In this document: piece by piece, positions 7,821-17,349 of the stretch | How positions within the stretch are numbered: position 1 is the stretch's first letter | How the letters are laid out: each line of letters begins with the position of its first letter | Assembly (NCBI RefSeq): GCF_900106525.1 | Contig: NZ_FNOG01000004.1 | Coordinates: 289,464-353,463, forward strand | Origin: Lysobacter enzymogenes | Lineage (GTDB): Bacteria; Pseudomonadota; Gammaproteobacteria; Xanthomonadales; Xanthomonadaceae | Length of the DNA stretch: 64,000 nucleotides | Direction of reading: 5' to 3' | Program-made: the position numbers and the translations under genes | Notes under the pieces: generated by a model | The model's database searches: none | The model's input: the letters and a program-made list of their open reading frames with translations, nothing else | Told to the model about the DNA's origin: nothing

Positions 7821-10025
7821 TTACCGCTTCGCCAGCCCGCGCACGATCTTGGCGCGGCGCTCGGCGGTGCCGGATTCGGAACGATGCAGATCGAAACCGC
7901 TGCGGCCGCTGACGCCGGAGCGCCCGGGGCCGAGGATACGCGCCAGGGTCGCGGCCAAGGTCGCGCGGTCTTCGTCGAAGCCGCCGTGCGAGGTGGCGAA
8001 GGCGGCGTTCGGCGAGCCTTCGGCCTGGCCCGAGGTCGGCGACTGGACCCAGTCGATCAGCCCGCGATCGAGCAACTCGCGCAGCTCCGCTGAGCCTTGC
8101 TCGGCGCCTTTTTCCAGGAACTTGGCCATGCCCAGCAGCGGCGTGCCGTTGCGCAAACGCCGGTTGATCCAGCTGCGCGGCTGTTGTTCGAACGCATGCG
8201 CGACCAGGTACAGCAGCGACTTGTGGTAGATGCTGGCGCAGTGGTCGTCGTTCTCGGCCTTGTCGGTCAGGGTGAACAGCGCCAGGCGCTTGATCTTGCC
8301 GCTGCGCAGCGCGGGCGCGTAGGTGTCGAGGAACAGCTCGACGGTGATCGCCGGCGCCCACAGCGCGACGCTCTCGATGGTCAGGCCCAGCCCTTGCTGG
8401 CCGACCGCGGGCCCGCTGGGCACGACGCCGTCGGCAGTCAGCAGTTGCACCAGCGGCGCCAGCAGGATCGAACCGGCGCTGTGCCCGGCCAGATGCAGTT
8501 CGACTTTGCTGTCGCGCGCGCGCCATTCCTGCAGCAGCCGCGCCACCAGCGCGGCGCCGCCGGCTTCGCTGACTTGTCCGCCGGGCAATACGCTGCGCGC
8601 GGTGGTGGCGCGCAGGCCGTTTTCCTTCATCTCGTCCCACAGCAGCTTGCCGCCGGCGACCCGCGCCAACGGTTCCAGAGTGTCGTCGAGGCGATCGAGC
8701 AGCAGATTCTTGGCGCTGTCGACGATGCCTTCGCTGCGCGGCTTGGCGACATCGCGCAGGATGTTGCCGAGCGTGGTCCAGGCATCGGTCTTCCAGACGA
8801 ACGACAACGGGTAGATCTGTTGCTCCAGCATCGTGTTGCGGTAATCGGCGACGCGCTGGATCGCCGCCTGCTCGGGCACCAGGCCGCCGTGGGCGTAGAG
8901 CAGCACGCGCTTTTTCGGCCAGGCCGCGGTGATCCGCGGCAGGTCGTTGCGGATCAGGTTGCGCACGTCGTCGACGCTGGTGCCGAAGCGGCCGTCGTCG
9001 CGCAGCGCGCCGTCGTTGCCGAGGCTGACGATGTGCGGGCGCAGGTCGGCCTGCGAATAGCCGGTGGACTGGCGGGCCAGGCTGGAATGGCTGACCGCGC
9101 TGGACTGCGCGCTGTGCAGCCGCACCGGCACCGCCAGCCGCGCCACCCACACGTCGGTGCCGCGTTCCAGCCATTCGTCGTAACTGACGTAGCCGTAGCC
9201 GCTGCGGCCCCAGGTCTTGCCCCAGGAGTTCTGGATCCAGAAGCCGCCTTCGTCGTAACCGACGATGGCGAAGGCGTGGTAGCCGGCGATCTCCTGCTGT
9301 TCCCAGGCGATCACGCCGCGCCGGCCGGGCTCGTCCCAGCCGTCGTGCACGGCGCTGGAGGCGTACAGCACGCCGACTTCGGCGAACGCCGCGTGCATCG
9401 CCACCAGGTCTTTGTGGTTGACCCGGAAGTACGCGCCCAGCGGCCGCTGCGCGGCGTCGCGAGCGCGCTGCTCGGTGTAGGTTTCCAGGCGTTTGCCGGG
9501 CTTGTACGGCCAGACTTTGTCGGCGCACACGCCGTGGTGGTGCCAGCCTTTCATCGCGCCGCGGCAGCTGGAACCGGAGTATTCCTCGCCGCGCCATTCG
9601 TCGTAGCGCCGCGCCATGTCGTAGAACATGCGCGTGCTCACCGGACGCAGCACCGCGCGCGGGTTGCGCTTGCGCAGCAGGGCATGGGCGACGGTGGCCA
9701 GGCCGAACGCGGTGCAGGCGCCTTCGTCGCCCTGGTCGAGGATCGGCAGGCGCAGCTTGAGGTGTTCGCTCAAGGGTTTGTGCGCGGGCACGTCGACCAG
9801 GGTCGGTTCGAACATGCGGTCGCGGAAGTCGGCGGTGTCGGGGCGGGCGTCGAGCAGACGCGCGTTGAGCTGGCGCACGCCGGCGTGGGCGCGGGCCGCT
9901 GCCTTGCGTTTGGACGTCGCGGACGTGGACGCCCGCGGCTTGGACGCCTTGGGTTTGGACGTCTTGGACTTGGAACTCTTGGGCGAGGCCGGCTTGCGCG
10001 CGGCGGCGGTCCTTGCGGTGGCCAT
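7821..10025 (-). CDS. Papain-like cysteine peptidase fused to an alpha/beta hydrolase
   Basis: A 734-residue two-domain protein. Residues 1-50 are a Lys/Ser/Ala-rich tail (KSSKSKTSKPKASKPRAS) with no signal peptide. Residues 85-300 are a C1A papain fold with Gln98 and Cys104 (DQGDEGACTAFG), His250 (AGYHAFAIVGYDE) and Asn266 (FWIQNSWGKTWG), so the full catalytic set is present. Residues 370-700 form an alpha/beta hydrolase: an oxyanion-type AHGG near 378 and the nucleophile motif GHSAG near 515. The ATG at 10025 is preferred over a longer frame because codons upstream look non-coding. I know of no standard family with this pairing; substrate and location are unknown. It is divergent from leucine dehydrogenase across a 437-bp gap. 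Confidence 0.85.
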   Translation of the reverse strand: MATARTAAARKPASPKSSKSKTSKPKASKPRASTSATSKRKAAARAHAGVRQLNARLLDARPDTADFRDRMFEPTLVDVPAHKPLSEHLKLRLPILDQGDEGACTAFGLATVAHALLRKRNPRAVLRPVSTRMFYDMARRYDEWRGEEYSGSSCRGAMKGWHHHGVCADKVWPYKPGKRLETYTEQRARDAAQRPLGAYFRVNHKDLVAMHAAFAEVGVLYASSAVHDGWDEPGRRGVIAWEQQEIAGYHAFAIVGYDEGGFWIQNSWGKTWGRSGYGYVSYDEWLERGTDVWVARLAVPVRLHSAQSSAVSHSSLARQSTGYSQADLRPHIVSLGNDGALRDDGRFGTSVDDVRNLIRNDLPRITAAWPKKRVLLYAHGGLVPEQAAIQRVADYRNTMLEQQIYPLSFVWKTDAWTTLGNILRDVAKPRSEGIVDSAKNLLLDRLDDTLEPLARVAGGKLLWDEMKENGLRATTARSVLPGGQVSEAGGAALVARLLQEWRARDSKVELHLAGHSAGSILLAPLVQLLTADGVVPSGPAVGQQGLGLTIESVALWAPAITVELFLDTYAPALRSGKIKRLALFTLTDKAENDDHCASIYHKSLLYLVAHAFEQQPRSWINRRLRNGTPLLGMAKFLEKGAEQGSAELRELLDRGLIDWVQSPTSGQAEGSPNAAFATSHGGFDEDRATLAATLARILGPGRSGVSGRSGFDLHRSESGTAERRAKIVRGLAKR

Positions 10026-10462
10026 GGGGGCGGCGTCCTGAATGGGCGGGTGCGATGCGCGGGCGGGCGGTACGCATCCGGGCAAACGCCGCCGCGCGGC
10101 CGGCCCGGACACACGGTTTGCATCGTTATTGTGTTTGACGACGCCAGTCTTCGCGATATCGGCGGCATGCCGACGCCCCTTTCGACCGCCGCCGCGAACG
10201 CCATCGCGCCATTTGGATCGAGCCAAACGGCAAGCCCGGCAAACCCGCGCCGCAAGCGCCCGCGCCGCCTTCGCGCAACCGCCCCGGCATACGCCCGGCA
10301 TACCTAGCCGTATTGCCCGATTGCTTTAGACTAGCGGCCCTGCGCCGGCCGGCTCGCCGCCAGCGCACAGGCGATTTCTACTCATTTCAACGACTTAACC
10401 CACAGCCAGGCGAAACCGCGCTCGCATCAGCGCTGCGCAACCCGCCCGGTTCGGAGCACCCG
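10026..10462. other. Divergent intergenic region without a recognised gene
   Basis: These 437 bp separate the divergent peptidase-hydrolase and leucine dehydrogenase genes and must hold both promoters. No convincing -35/-10 pair, operator or repeat was found. The open frames crossing it lack coding character. Confidence 0.5.
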
Positions 10463-11566
10463 ATGATTTTCGAAACCCTCGACACCTTCGGCCATGAGCA
10501 GGTCGTGTTCTGCCATAACAAGGACGCCGGCCTGAAGGCCATCATCGCGATTCACAACACCGTGCTCGGCCCGGCCCTGGGTGGCCTGCGCATGTGGCCG
10601 TACAAGACCGAGCAGGACGCGCTCAACGACGTGCTGCGCCTGAGCCGCGGCATGACCTACAAGAACGCGGTCGCCGGCCTCAACATCGGCGGCGGCAAGG
10701 CGGTCATCATCGGCGATCCGGCCGCCGACAAGTCCGAAGCGCTGTTCCGCGCGTTCGGCAAGTTCGTCGATTCGCTGGGCGGCCGCTACATCACCGCCGA
10801 AGACGTCGGCATCGACGTCAACGACATGGAATACGTCTACCGCGAGACCGAGTACGTCACCGGCGTGCACCAGGTCCACGGCGGTTCGGGCGACCCGTCG
10901 CCGTTCACCGCCTACGGCACCCTGCAGGGCCTGATGGCGGCGCTGAACAAGCGCTTCGGCGACGAGGAAGTGGGCAAGTACAGCTACGCCGTGCAGGGCC
11001 TGGGCCATGTCGGCATGGAGTTCGTGAAGCTGCTCAAGGAGCGCGGCGCGAAGATCTTCGTCACCGACATCAACAAGGGCCTGGTCGACAAGGCCGTGTC
11101 CGAGTACGGCGCCGAAGCGGTGGGCCTGGACGAGATCTACGACGTCAACGCCGACGTGTACTCGCCGTGCGCGCTGGGCGGCACCGTCAACGAGCAGACC
11201 CTGCCGCGCCTGAAGGCCAAGATCATCTGCGGCGCCGCCAACAACCAGTTGGCCAACAACGCCATCGGCGACGAAGTGGCCAAGCGCGGCATCCTGTACG
11301 CGCCGGACTACGCGGTGAATGCGGGCGGCGTGATGAACGTGGCGCTGGAACTCGACGGCTACAACCGCGAGCGCGCCATGCGCATGATGCGCACGATCTA
11401 TCACAACCTCGGCCGCATCTTCGAGATCGCCGAGCGCGACAGCATCCCGACCTACACCGCCGCCGACCGCCTGGCCGAAGAGCGCATCAGCGCGATCGGC
11501 AAGTTGAAGCTGCCGCTCGGCCGCTCCAACCCGAGCTTCCGCGGACGCATCCGCAGCGGGCACTGA
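10463..11566 (+). CDS. bcd: Leucine (branched-chain amino acid) dehydrogenase
   Basis: This 367-residue NAD-dependent enzyme deaminates leucine, valine and isoleucine to 2-oxo acids, the first step of the pathway encoded in this window. The Glu/Leu/Phe/Val dehydrogenase N-domain has ALGGLRMWPY and catalytic Lys residues at about 67 (GMTYKNAV) and 79 (NIGGGKAVI). The Rossmann domain has GLGHVGMEFV near 180. Length matches leucine dehydrogenases (about 365). ATG 10463 (MIFETLDTFGHEQ) is the usual family start. A strong hairpin follows the stop, so it is probably monocistronic. The carbonic anhydrase and isovaleryl-CoA dehydrogenase genes follow. Confidence 0.93.
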   Translation: MIFETLDTFGHEQVVFCHNKDAGLKAIIAIHNTVLGPALGGLRMWPYKTEQDALNDVLRLSRGMTYKNAVAGLNIGGGKAVIIGDPAADKSEALFRAFGKFVDSLGGRYITAEDVGIDVNDMEYVYRETEYVTGVHQVHGGSGDPSPFTAYGTLQGLMAALNKRFGDEEVGKYSYAVQGLGHVGMEFVKLLKERGAKIFVTDINKGLVDKAVSEYGAEAVGLDEIYDVNADVYSPCALGGTVNEQTLPRLKAKIICGAANNQLANNAIGDEVAKRGILYAPDYAVNAGGVMNVALELDGYNRERAMRMMRTIYHNLGRIFEIAERDSIPTYTAADRLAEERISAIGKLKLPLGRSNPSFRGRIRSGH

Positions 11567-11575
11567 ACCACACTT

Positions 11576-11598
11576 CGACGGGGCCGACGGCCCCGTCG
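11576..11598 (+). terminator. Terminator-like hairpin after leucine dehydrogenase
   Basis: A perfect 10-bp stem, CGACGGGGCC/GGCCCCGTCG, with a GAC loop lies 9 nt after the stop. A run of five T occurs about 20 nt later, not directly after the stem, so it is weak as an intrinsic terminator. Confidence 0.6.
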
Positions 11599-11696
11599 TC
11601 GTATTCGCGGTAGGGTTTTTCGTGCGCCATTGCGTTTAGCAAAACGCACGCGCCGTCCACCGTTTTCGTTCGCGTCGCCAACCCTGGAGCCAAGCC

Positions 11697-12470
11697 ATGC
11701 GTTCGTCCGCTTTCGCCGTGCCCGCCGTTGCCGCGCTCGCCGTCGCCGGCCTGTCCGCCGCCCTCGCCTTCGCCGCGCAGGCGAACGGGCCGGCCAAGCC
11801 GGCCGCCGCCGGCCATCACGAGGTCTACGACTACGACCACCAGGAAGCCTGGCAGGCGCTGCACGACAAGTCGCAGTCGCCGATCGACATCGTCACCGCC
11901 GGCGCGGCCGCGGCCGATCCGGCCGAGCCGCGCGCGATCGAGTTCAGCCACACCCACGGCGCCATCGACAAGGTCGAGGACAACGGCCACGCCGTGCAGG
12001 TCGACACCCACGCCACCGAGGCGACCATCCGCGGCCGCCACTTCAAGTTGGCCCAGTTCCACTTCCACGCCCGCAGCGAGCACACCCTGGACGGCAAGCA
12101 TTTCCCGCTGGAAGGCCACTTCGTGTTCAAGGCCCAGGACGGGCGCCTGGCCGTGGTCGGGGTGATGTATGAACAGGGCAAGGCCAATGCGGTCGCGCAG
12201 GAAGTGCTGGACGATCTCAAGCCCGGCAAGGCCAAGCCGGCCCAGCCCGAGATCGACATCGAAGGCCTGCTGCCGAAAGCGCACGGCTACTACCACTACC
12301 TGGGCTCGCTCACGACCCCGCCTCTGACGGAAAATGTCGAGTGGTACGTGATGCCGGCGCCTGTGACCATGTCGAAGCAGCAGATCGACGGGTTCTTGTC
12401 CCATTACCGCCGCAACAACCGCAACATCCAACCGCTCAATGGGCGGCCGCTGATTCGTTACGAGGGCTGA
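11697..12470 (+). CDS. Periplasmic alpha-class carbonic anhydrase
   Basis: A 257-residue zinc enzyme that hydrates CO2 to bicarbonate. Residues 1-29 are a signal peptide. The family signature SQSPIDI is at 59-65. The three zinc ligands are visible: His122 and His124 ([11 protein letters not shown]) and His141 (LEGHFVF). The C-terminal [16 protein letters not shown] is characteristic. Start ATG 11697 begins the signal peptide. The stop is one base from the start of isovaleryl-CoA dehydrogenase (TGA-T-ATG), so the two are probably co-translated. Bicarbonate is a substrate of the methylcrotonyl-CoA carboxylase encoded downstream, but this enzyme should be periplasmic. Confidence 0.93.
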   Translation: MRSSAFAVPAVAALAVAGLSAALAFAAQANGPAKPAAAGHHEVYDYDHQEAWQALHDKSQSPIDIVTAGAAAADPAEPRAIEFSHTHGAIDKVEDNGHAVQVDTHATEATIRGRHFKLAQFHFHARSEHTLDGKHFPLEGHFVFKAQDGRLAVVGVMYEQGKANAVAQEVLDDLKPGKAKPAQPEIDIEGLLPKAHGYYHYLGSLTTPPLTENVEWYVMPAPVTMSKQQIDGFLSHYRRNNRNIQPLNGRPLIRYEG

Positions 12471-12471
12471 T

Positions 12472-13629
12472 ATGCGCAGTTTTCCCCTGGGTGAAGAGAT
12501 CGACGCGCTGCGCGACGCCGTGCGCCGTTTCGCCGAAACCGAAATCGCTCCGCGCGCGGAGCGCATCGACCACGACAACGCGTTCCCGCAGGACCTGTGG
12601 CCCAAGCTGGGCGAGATGGGTCTGCTGGGCATGACCGTGCCGGGCGAGTTCGGCGGCAGCGAGATGGGCTATCTGGCCCATCTGGTCGCGATGGAAGAGA
12701 TTTCGCGCGCTTCCGGCTCGGTCGGTCTCTCCTATGGCGCGCACTCCAACCTGTGCGTGTCCAACCTGTTCGCCAACGGCAATCAGGACCAGCGCGCCAA
12801 GTACCTGCCCAAGCTGTGCAGCGGCGAGTGGAAGGGCGCGCTGGCGATGAGCGAGCCGGGCGCCGGCTCCGACGTGGTCGGCTCGATGAGCTGCCGCGCC
12901 GAGCTGCGCGACGGCGTGTGGGTCGCCAACGGCAACAAGATGTGGATCACCAACGGCCCCGAGGCCGACGTGCTGCTGGTGTACATGCGCACGGCGGGCA
13001 AGGCTGCGGGCAGCAAGTGCATGACCGCCTTCATCGTCGAGAAGGGCATGAAGGGCTTCAGCACCGCGCAGAAGCTCGACAAGCTCGGCATGCGCGGCTC
13101 CAACACCTGCGAGCTGGTGTTCGAGAACTGCGAGATCCCGGTCGAGAATGTGGTCGGCGAGGTCAACCAGGGCGTCAAGGTGCTGATGAGCGGCCTCAAC
13201 ACCGAGCGCCTGGTGCTGACCGGCGGCCCGCTCGGCCTGATGCAGGCGGCGATGGACATCGCCCTGCCCTACGTGCGCGAGCGCAAGCAGTTCGACGCGG
13301 CGATCGGCACCTTCGGCCTGATGCAGGGCAAGATCGCCGACATGTACACCTCGCTGCAGTCCAGCCGCGCGTTCGCCTACCAGGTCGCACGCGATTTCGA
13401 CGGCGGCTACAAGAGCCGGGTGGACGCGGCCTCGTGCCTGCTGCACGCCTCCGACGCCGCGGTCGAAGTGGCGCTCGAAGCGATCCAGACCCTCGGCGGC
13501 AACGGCTACATCAACGAATACCCGACCGGCCGGCTGCTGCGCGACGCCAAGCTGTACGCGATCGGCGCGGGCACCAACGAGATCCGGCGCATGCTGATCG
13601 GGCGGGAGTTGTTCGACGGCAAGAGCTGA
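12472..13629 (+). CDS. liuA: Isovaleryl-CoA dehydrogenase
   Basis: A 385-residue FAD-dependent acyl-CoA dehydrogenase oxidising isovaleryl-CoA to 3-methylcrotonyl-CoA. N-terminal helical domain, then the flavin-contact motif [13 protein letters not shown] (about 123-135) and [10 protein letters not shown]. The catalytic Glu is placed at residue 245 in [16 protein letters not shown], the position typical of isovaleryl-CoA dehydrogenases rather than of straight-chain enzymes. The C-terminal [20 protein letters not shown] is also typical. It starts 1 nt after the carbonic anhydrase stop. Hairpins at 13648-13702 end the unit. It is the liuA/ivd step of leucine degradation. Confidence 0.94.
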   Translation: MRSFPLGEEIDALRDAVRRFAETEIAPRAERIDHDNAFPQDLWPKLGEMGLLGMTVPGEFGGSEMGYLAHLVAMEEISRASGSVGLSYGAHSNLCVSNLFANGNQDQRAKYLPKLCSGEWKGALAMSEPGAGSDVVGSMSCRAELRDGVWVANGNKMWITNGPEADVLLVYMRTAGKAAGSKCMTAFIVEKGMKGFSTAQKLDKLGMRGSNTCELVFENCEIPVENVVGEVNQGVKVLMSGLNTERLVLTGGPLGLMQAAMDIALPYVRERKQFDAAIGTFGLMQGKIADMYTSLQSSRAFAYQVARDFDGGYKSRVDAASCLLHASDAAVEVALEAIQTLGGNGYINEYPTGRLLRDAKLYAIGAGTNEIRRMLIGRELFDGKS

Positions 13630-13647
13630 TCGCAGCGTCGCTCGTCT

Positions 13648-13702
13648 CCCTCTCCCGCTTGCGGGAGAGGGAACAAGAAGCCCCGCGAACGCGGGGCTTT
13701 TT
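13648..13702 (+). terminator. Double hairpin with T-run after liuA
   Basis: A first hairpin CCCTCTCCCGC/GCGGGAGAGGG (13648-13671, a widespread Xanthomonadaceae sequence) is followed by AGCCCCGCG-AA-CGCGGGGCT with a run of T (13679-13702). The second has all the features of an intrinsic terminator. Confidence 0.88.
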
Positions 13703-13741
13703 CGTTGTCGCGCAAGACCTGCTCTAAGCCGCGCGATCTCC

Positions 13742-13873
13742 CTGTAGGAGCGGCGCAAGCCGCGACCGCGAATCCGCGACTACGACAAACCCAGCGGCCG
13801 CCCGCGCCATCGCGATAGCGGCTTGCGCCGGACGCCGCAGTTTCGCGGTCGCGGCTCGCGCCGCTCCTACAGG
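13742..13873. repeat. GTAG/SMAG-like repeat, inverted pair
   Basis: A plus-oriented copy (13742-13770) and a minus-oriented copy (13844-13873), about 73 nt apart, occupy the gap between the convergent liuA and autotransporter genes. Confidence 0.85.
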
Positions 13874-13904
13874 GCGAGCCCGAAACAATGACCGCGCATT
13901 GCGC

Positions 13905-16703
13905 TTAAAACGGCAGCGACCAACTCGCGAACGCGCGCGGATACTGCCGGCCGAACTCGTAACGATTGTCGAAATCCAGCGCGAACACCCCGCCGCGCGC
14001 GAATCGCGCATTGAACCCGAGCCCCAACACACCGGCCTCGCGCGCGAACGCGTCGCTGACGATCGGCGACCACACTTCCATGCCGGTGAAGCGCGCATCG
14101 ATGTAGCGGCCCGACTGCGCCAGCGTGCGCTGCCATTCGGCGCGGCCGCTCAGGCTCAGCAGGGCCGATCCCAGCCGCCACTGGCGCTCCAGCCGCGCGC
14201 CGGCAAGCAACTGGGTCGCGCTCAACGTCGAATCGCCGGCGCTCAGGCCGAAGCCGGCCGCTCCCGATTCTTCGAAGCCGCCACGATCCAGGCGCAGGCT
14301 CTGCGCGCCCAGGTAAGGCGTGAGCACGCCTTCGCCGAAGCGGAAACGATGCCCGGCCTGCACGTTCAAGCTCAGATAGCGCTCGCCGTAATCGCTGCCG
14401 GTGCCGAATCGGTCCGCGCCGAGTTGCACTTCGCGCTGCAGGTAGCGATCCATGTGGCCGAACGCCGCGCGCCCGAGCAGGTAATGCCCGTCGCGGTTCC
14501 AGGCCGCGTAGAACTGCCCTTCGACCTGGCGGTTGCGCTCGCGGTCGCGGCGCTGCGCGCTGTAGGCGTAGCCGTCGGTCTGGCTCAGCGCGGCGCCGAG
14601 GTTCCAATCGCCGAAGCGCTGGTCGTGGCCGACGATCCAGCCGGTCGCGTCCAGATCGAAGCGCCCGGCCATCGCCCGGCGCGCGTCGAGCCGGTCGCTC
14701 CAGGCGCCGGAACGCGTGCCGTCGAGGTATTGCGCATCCAGCCGCGATTCCAGCGCGCGCCGGTTGCCTTCGACCGTCATCAGCGCGAACGCGGCGTCGG
14801 CGCCGTGCAGCTCGCCCGACAGGCTCGCCAGCGACTGCTGCGCGGCCTGCGCCGTGGCCGAGCGCTGCAGCGCGCCGGCCGCGGCCGAGAACGCGCCGGC
14901 GCCGCCGGGCGCGGTTATCGCCGCGCCAGCGCCGAGGCCGCCCAGCGCGGCGTCCACGCGCGCGGCCGCCGCCACCTCGCCGGCCGGCATGCCCAGCGAT
15001 TGCGCGGTCGCGCTGATGTTCAATGCGGTGATGTCGAGCCAGGCCTGGGTGCTGCTGTAGCCCACTGTCGCGGTCAGGAACACGCCCGGCGCGCTCGACA
15101 GGCTGGCGAACTGGCCGCTGAGGCTGCCGGCGTTGAGGAACACCTCGCGGCTGGAGCGCACATAGCCCGGTAATTGCCCGAGCACGCGCGCATCGCCGGC
15201 CAGCGTGGCGGCGCCGCCGACATCGAGCCTGGAGCTGATGAAGAACTGCAACTGCCCCGCCGCCGACTGCGCGTAATCGCCGTCGATGCGCAGGCCCGCG
15301 CCTTCGACCCGCAGCGCGCCCTGGTTGTCGACTCGGCTGGCGATCCGGGCGCCGTTGCCGCCGGCGAAGGTCGCGCCGTTGCGCACGGTCACCGCCGAGG
15401 CGAGGCTGCCTCCGTCGTTCAGGCGCAAGGTGCCGCCGGCGACGTCGGTGCCGCCGCTGTAGGTGTGCGCGGCGCTGCTGTCCAGGCGCAGCGTGCCGCT
15501 GCCGTCCTTGATCAGGCCGCCGGCGCCGGTGAGCGGGTTGGTCCAGGTCGAGCTGCCGTCGAAGCTCACCCGCGCATTGCCCCAATCGAGCCGGTGCAGG
15601 CCGCGCACCGCCGCGCCGACATCGAGCAGGCCCTGGCCGAACACCGGGTCCACGCCCGGCGCGCCCAGGTCCTTGGCGTTGCCCAGCAGCGCCTGCCGGA
15701 CCAGATCGTTGTTGAAATACGGAAACGCCTGCCACACCAGCGCCGCCGCGCCCGACACCTGCGGCGCGGCGAACGAGGTGCCGCGCACCACCCAATAACT
15801 GGGGTTGCCGACGCTGTCGTTGACGCCGGTGGCCTGCACGTCGCCGGGCGCGACCAGGCAGTAGTTCATGGCGATGCCGCAGGCGTTGGAATAACTCGCC
15901 AGCCGGGTCGGGTTGAGCGTGTCCAGCGCGGCCGCGGCGATCCAACCACGCTCGAGCGCGTCGGCGCCGGCGCCCTGGCTCGGCAGCGACGCGTTGTCGG
16001 ACGGCTGCGGCTTGGACTCGTTGCCGGTGGCGAACACCACCAGCCCGCCGTTGTCGATGAAGGGCTTGTAGGCGTCGATGAAACTGCGGGTGACGTTGTC
16101 GCCGGTCCAGTACAGGCCGCCCCAGGAGTTGTTCATGATCCGCACGCCGGCGTTCATGAGGTCGCGACTGACGATGTCGAGCCCGCCGTTGCCGGTGGCC
16201 TGGTTGCCCATGCCCGAGCCGTCGTCGCTGGGCCGGGTGTCGGCGAGGATGCGCGCAGAGACGATGCTCGCGCCCGGCGCGATCCCGCCCGGCCAGGCGC
16301 CGACCGGGGTGCCGGCGATGATCTGCGAGACGTAGGTGCCGTGGCCGAGCACGTCGTCGATGCGGTGGTTGTTGCTGCGCGGATCGGTGTAGATCAGCAT
16401 CGGCCCGACCCGGCCGTTGAGCGCGGGATGGTCGCGGCGCACGCCGCTGTCGACCACGCCGATGCGCACGCCCTGCCCGGTCAGGCCTAGCGCCTGCGCC
16501 GAGCGCGCGTTGGTCAGGTCCAGGTGCGCGCCGATCGGCGGCGGCGGCGTGGTCGGCGTAGTGGGCGGGGGCGAAGACGGCGGCGGGGGTTCGCGGACGT
16601 TGCCGCCACCGCCTCCGCCGCCGCAGGCGGTCAACACCGCCGCGGCCAACGCGCCCAAGGCCCAATGCGTACTGCGCCGCACCGCCGGTTCGAATCGTTT
16701 CAT
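13905..16703 (-). CDS. Subtilase (S8) autotransporter lipoprotein
   Basis: A 932-residue surface protease. The signal peptide ends in a lipobox (LTAC, then a run of seven Gly), followed by a Pro/Thr linker (about 37-57). The subtilisin domain has Asp in GVVDSGV, His in LGHGTYVSQI and Ser in GTSFAAPQVSGAAALV, so the triad is complete. Passenger beta-helix repeats follow (LIKDGSGTLRLDSSAAHTYSGGT, here split as LIKDGSGTLRL and TYSGGTDVAGGTLRL). The last 280 or so residues form an autotransporter barrel ending in the terminal Phe expected for outer-membrane insertion (SWSLPF). The architecture resembles neisserial NalP, which is also lipidated. It is flanked by repeats on both sides and transcribed against liuA. 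Confidence 0.93.
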   Translation of the reverse strand: MKRFEPAVRRSTHWALGALAAAVLTACGGGGGGGNVREPPPPSSPPPTTPTTPPPPIGAHLDLTNARSAQALGLTGQGVRIGVVDSGVRRDHPALNGRVGPMLIYTDPRSNNHRIDDVLGHGTYVSQIIAGTPVGAWPGGIAPGASIVSARILADTRPSDDGSGMGNQATGNGGLDIVSRDLMNAGVRIMNNSWGGLYWTGDNVTRSFIDAYKPFIDNGGLVVFATGNESKPQPSDNASLPSQGAGADALERGWIAAAALDTLNPTRLASYSNACGIAMNYCLVAPGDVQATGVNDSVGNPSYWVVRGTSFAAPQVSGAAALVWQAFPYFNNDLVRQALLGNAKDLGAPGVDPVFGQGLLDVGAAVRGLHRLDWGNARVSFDGSSTWTNPLTGAGGLIKDGSGTLRLDSSAAHTYSGGTDVAGGTLRLNDGGSLASAVTVRNGATFAGGNGARIASRVDNQGALRVEGAGLRIDGDYAQSAAGQLQFFISSRLDVGGAATLAGDARVLGQLPGYVRSSREVFLNAGSLSGQFASLSSAPGVFLTATVGYSSTQAWLDITALNISATAQSLGMPAGEVAAAARVDAALGGLGAGAAITAPGGAGAFSAAAGALQRSATAQAAQQSLASLSGELHGADAAFALMTVEGNRRALESRLDAQYLDGTRSGAWSDRLDARRAMAGRFDLDATGWIVGHDQRFGDWNLGAALSQTDGYAYSAQRRDRERNRQVEGQFYAAWNRDGHYLLGRAAFGHMDRYLQREVQLGADRFGTGSDYGERYLSLNVQAGHRFRFGEGVLTPYLGAQSLRLDRGGFEESGAAGFGLSAGDSTLSATQLLAGARLERQWRLGSALLSLSGRAEWQRTLAQSGRYIDARFTGMEVWSPIVSDAFAREAGVLGLGFNARFARGGVFALDFDNRYEFGRQYPRAFASWSLPF

Positions 16704-16946
16704 GGGCTCACCCCAGTCGCTCTGGATCAGGAAGACGCGACCGCTCCCCCCGGGCGGCCGGCCGCACCGGGCCGCATCGCGCGGCGCCGGCGTTTTCGAA
16801 TCCGAACCCGCTCCTTGTAATGCAAACGCCGGCGGCCGACAAACGAATCGCGCGGCGGCGAAGCAAAAGCGCCAGAAGGCTGGGTTCGGCGCTTGCGCGC
16901 ATCGCCTCAGAGCGCTCGGCCAGGACAGGCGGGACGGGCCGGGAGC

Positions 16947-17141
16947 CTGTGGGAGGGACTTCAGTCCCGACGCTTTCCGATCGGATCGCCGCGAACTGAA
17001 ACAAGAGCTTCGGGACTGAAGTCCCTCCCACAGATCGGATCGCAGCGGACGGGAACATGGGTGTCGGCCTTTAAGGGCCTTCCACCGGGCAGATCAGAGC
17101 GGCCTGAGACGACGGCGTCGGGACTGAAGTCCCTCCTACAA
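16947..17141. repeat. GGGACTTCAGTCCC-type palindromic repeats, three copies
   Basis: Three copies of a GTGG/GTAG-headed palindrome (TGTGGGAGGGACTTCAGTCC, then CGACGC) lie at 16947-16973 (plus), 17009-17034 (minus) and 17116-17141 (minus). All share the stem variant GGGACT/AGTCCC, while copies elsewhere have GGGGCT/AGCCCC or GGGCCT/AGGCCC. They fill the 646-bp gap between the divergent autotransporter and thiolase genes; no other feature was recognised there. Confidence 0.85.
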
Positions 17142-17349
17142 GGGCCGCCAAGGGCCGCTACGGATTCAGCCGCCGGCCGGGCTCGCAGCCCAATTTGTTG
17201 GTTTTTCGTTATCCGCCCTGGCCCCATTCCCCCTGCCCGAAAGGGCATTTGCGGCACCGCAACACGGCGCCGCATAATCGGCGGGTTCCGGCCTCCCGGG
17301 CCCTGTCCCGCGCCGGCCCTCACACGCCACAGTTTTCCGGAGTTCCGCC

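Noticed and set aside
16947-17141. Repeats considered as a CRISPR array
   Set aside because: Copies are in both orientations, irregularly spaced and palindromic; spacers are not of even length and no cas gene is present.
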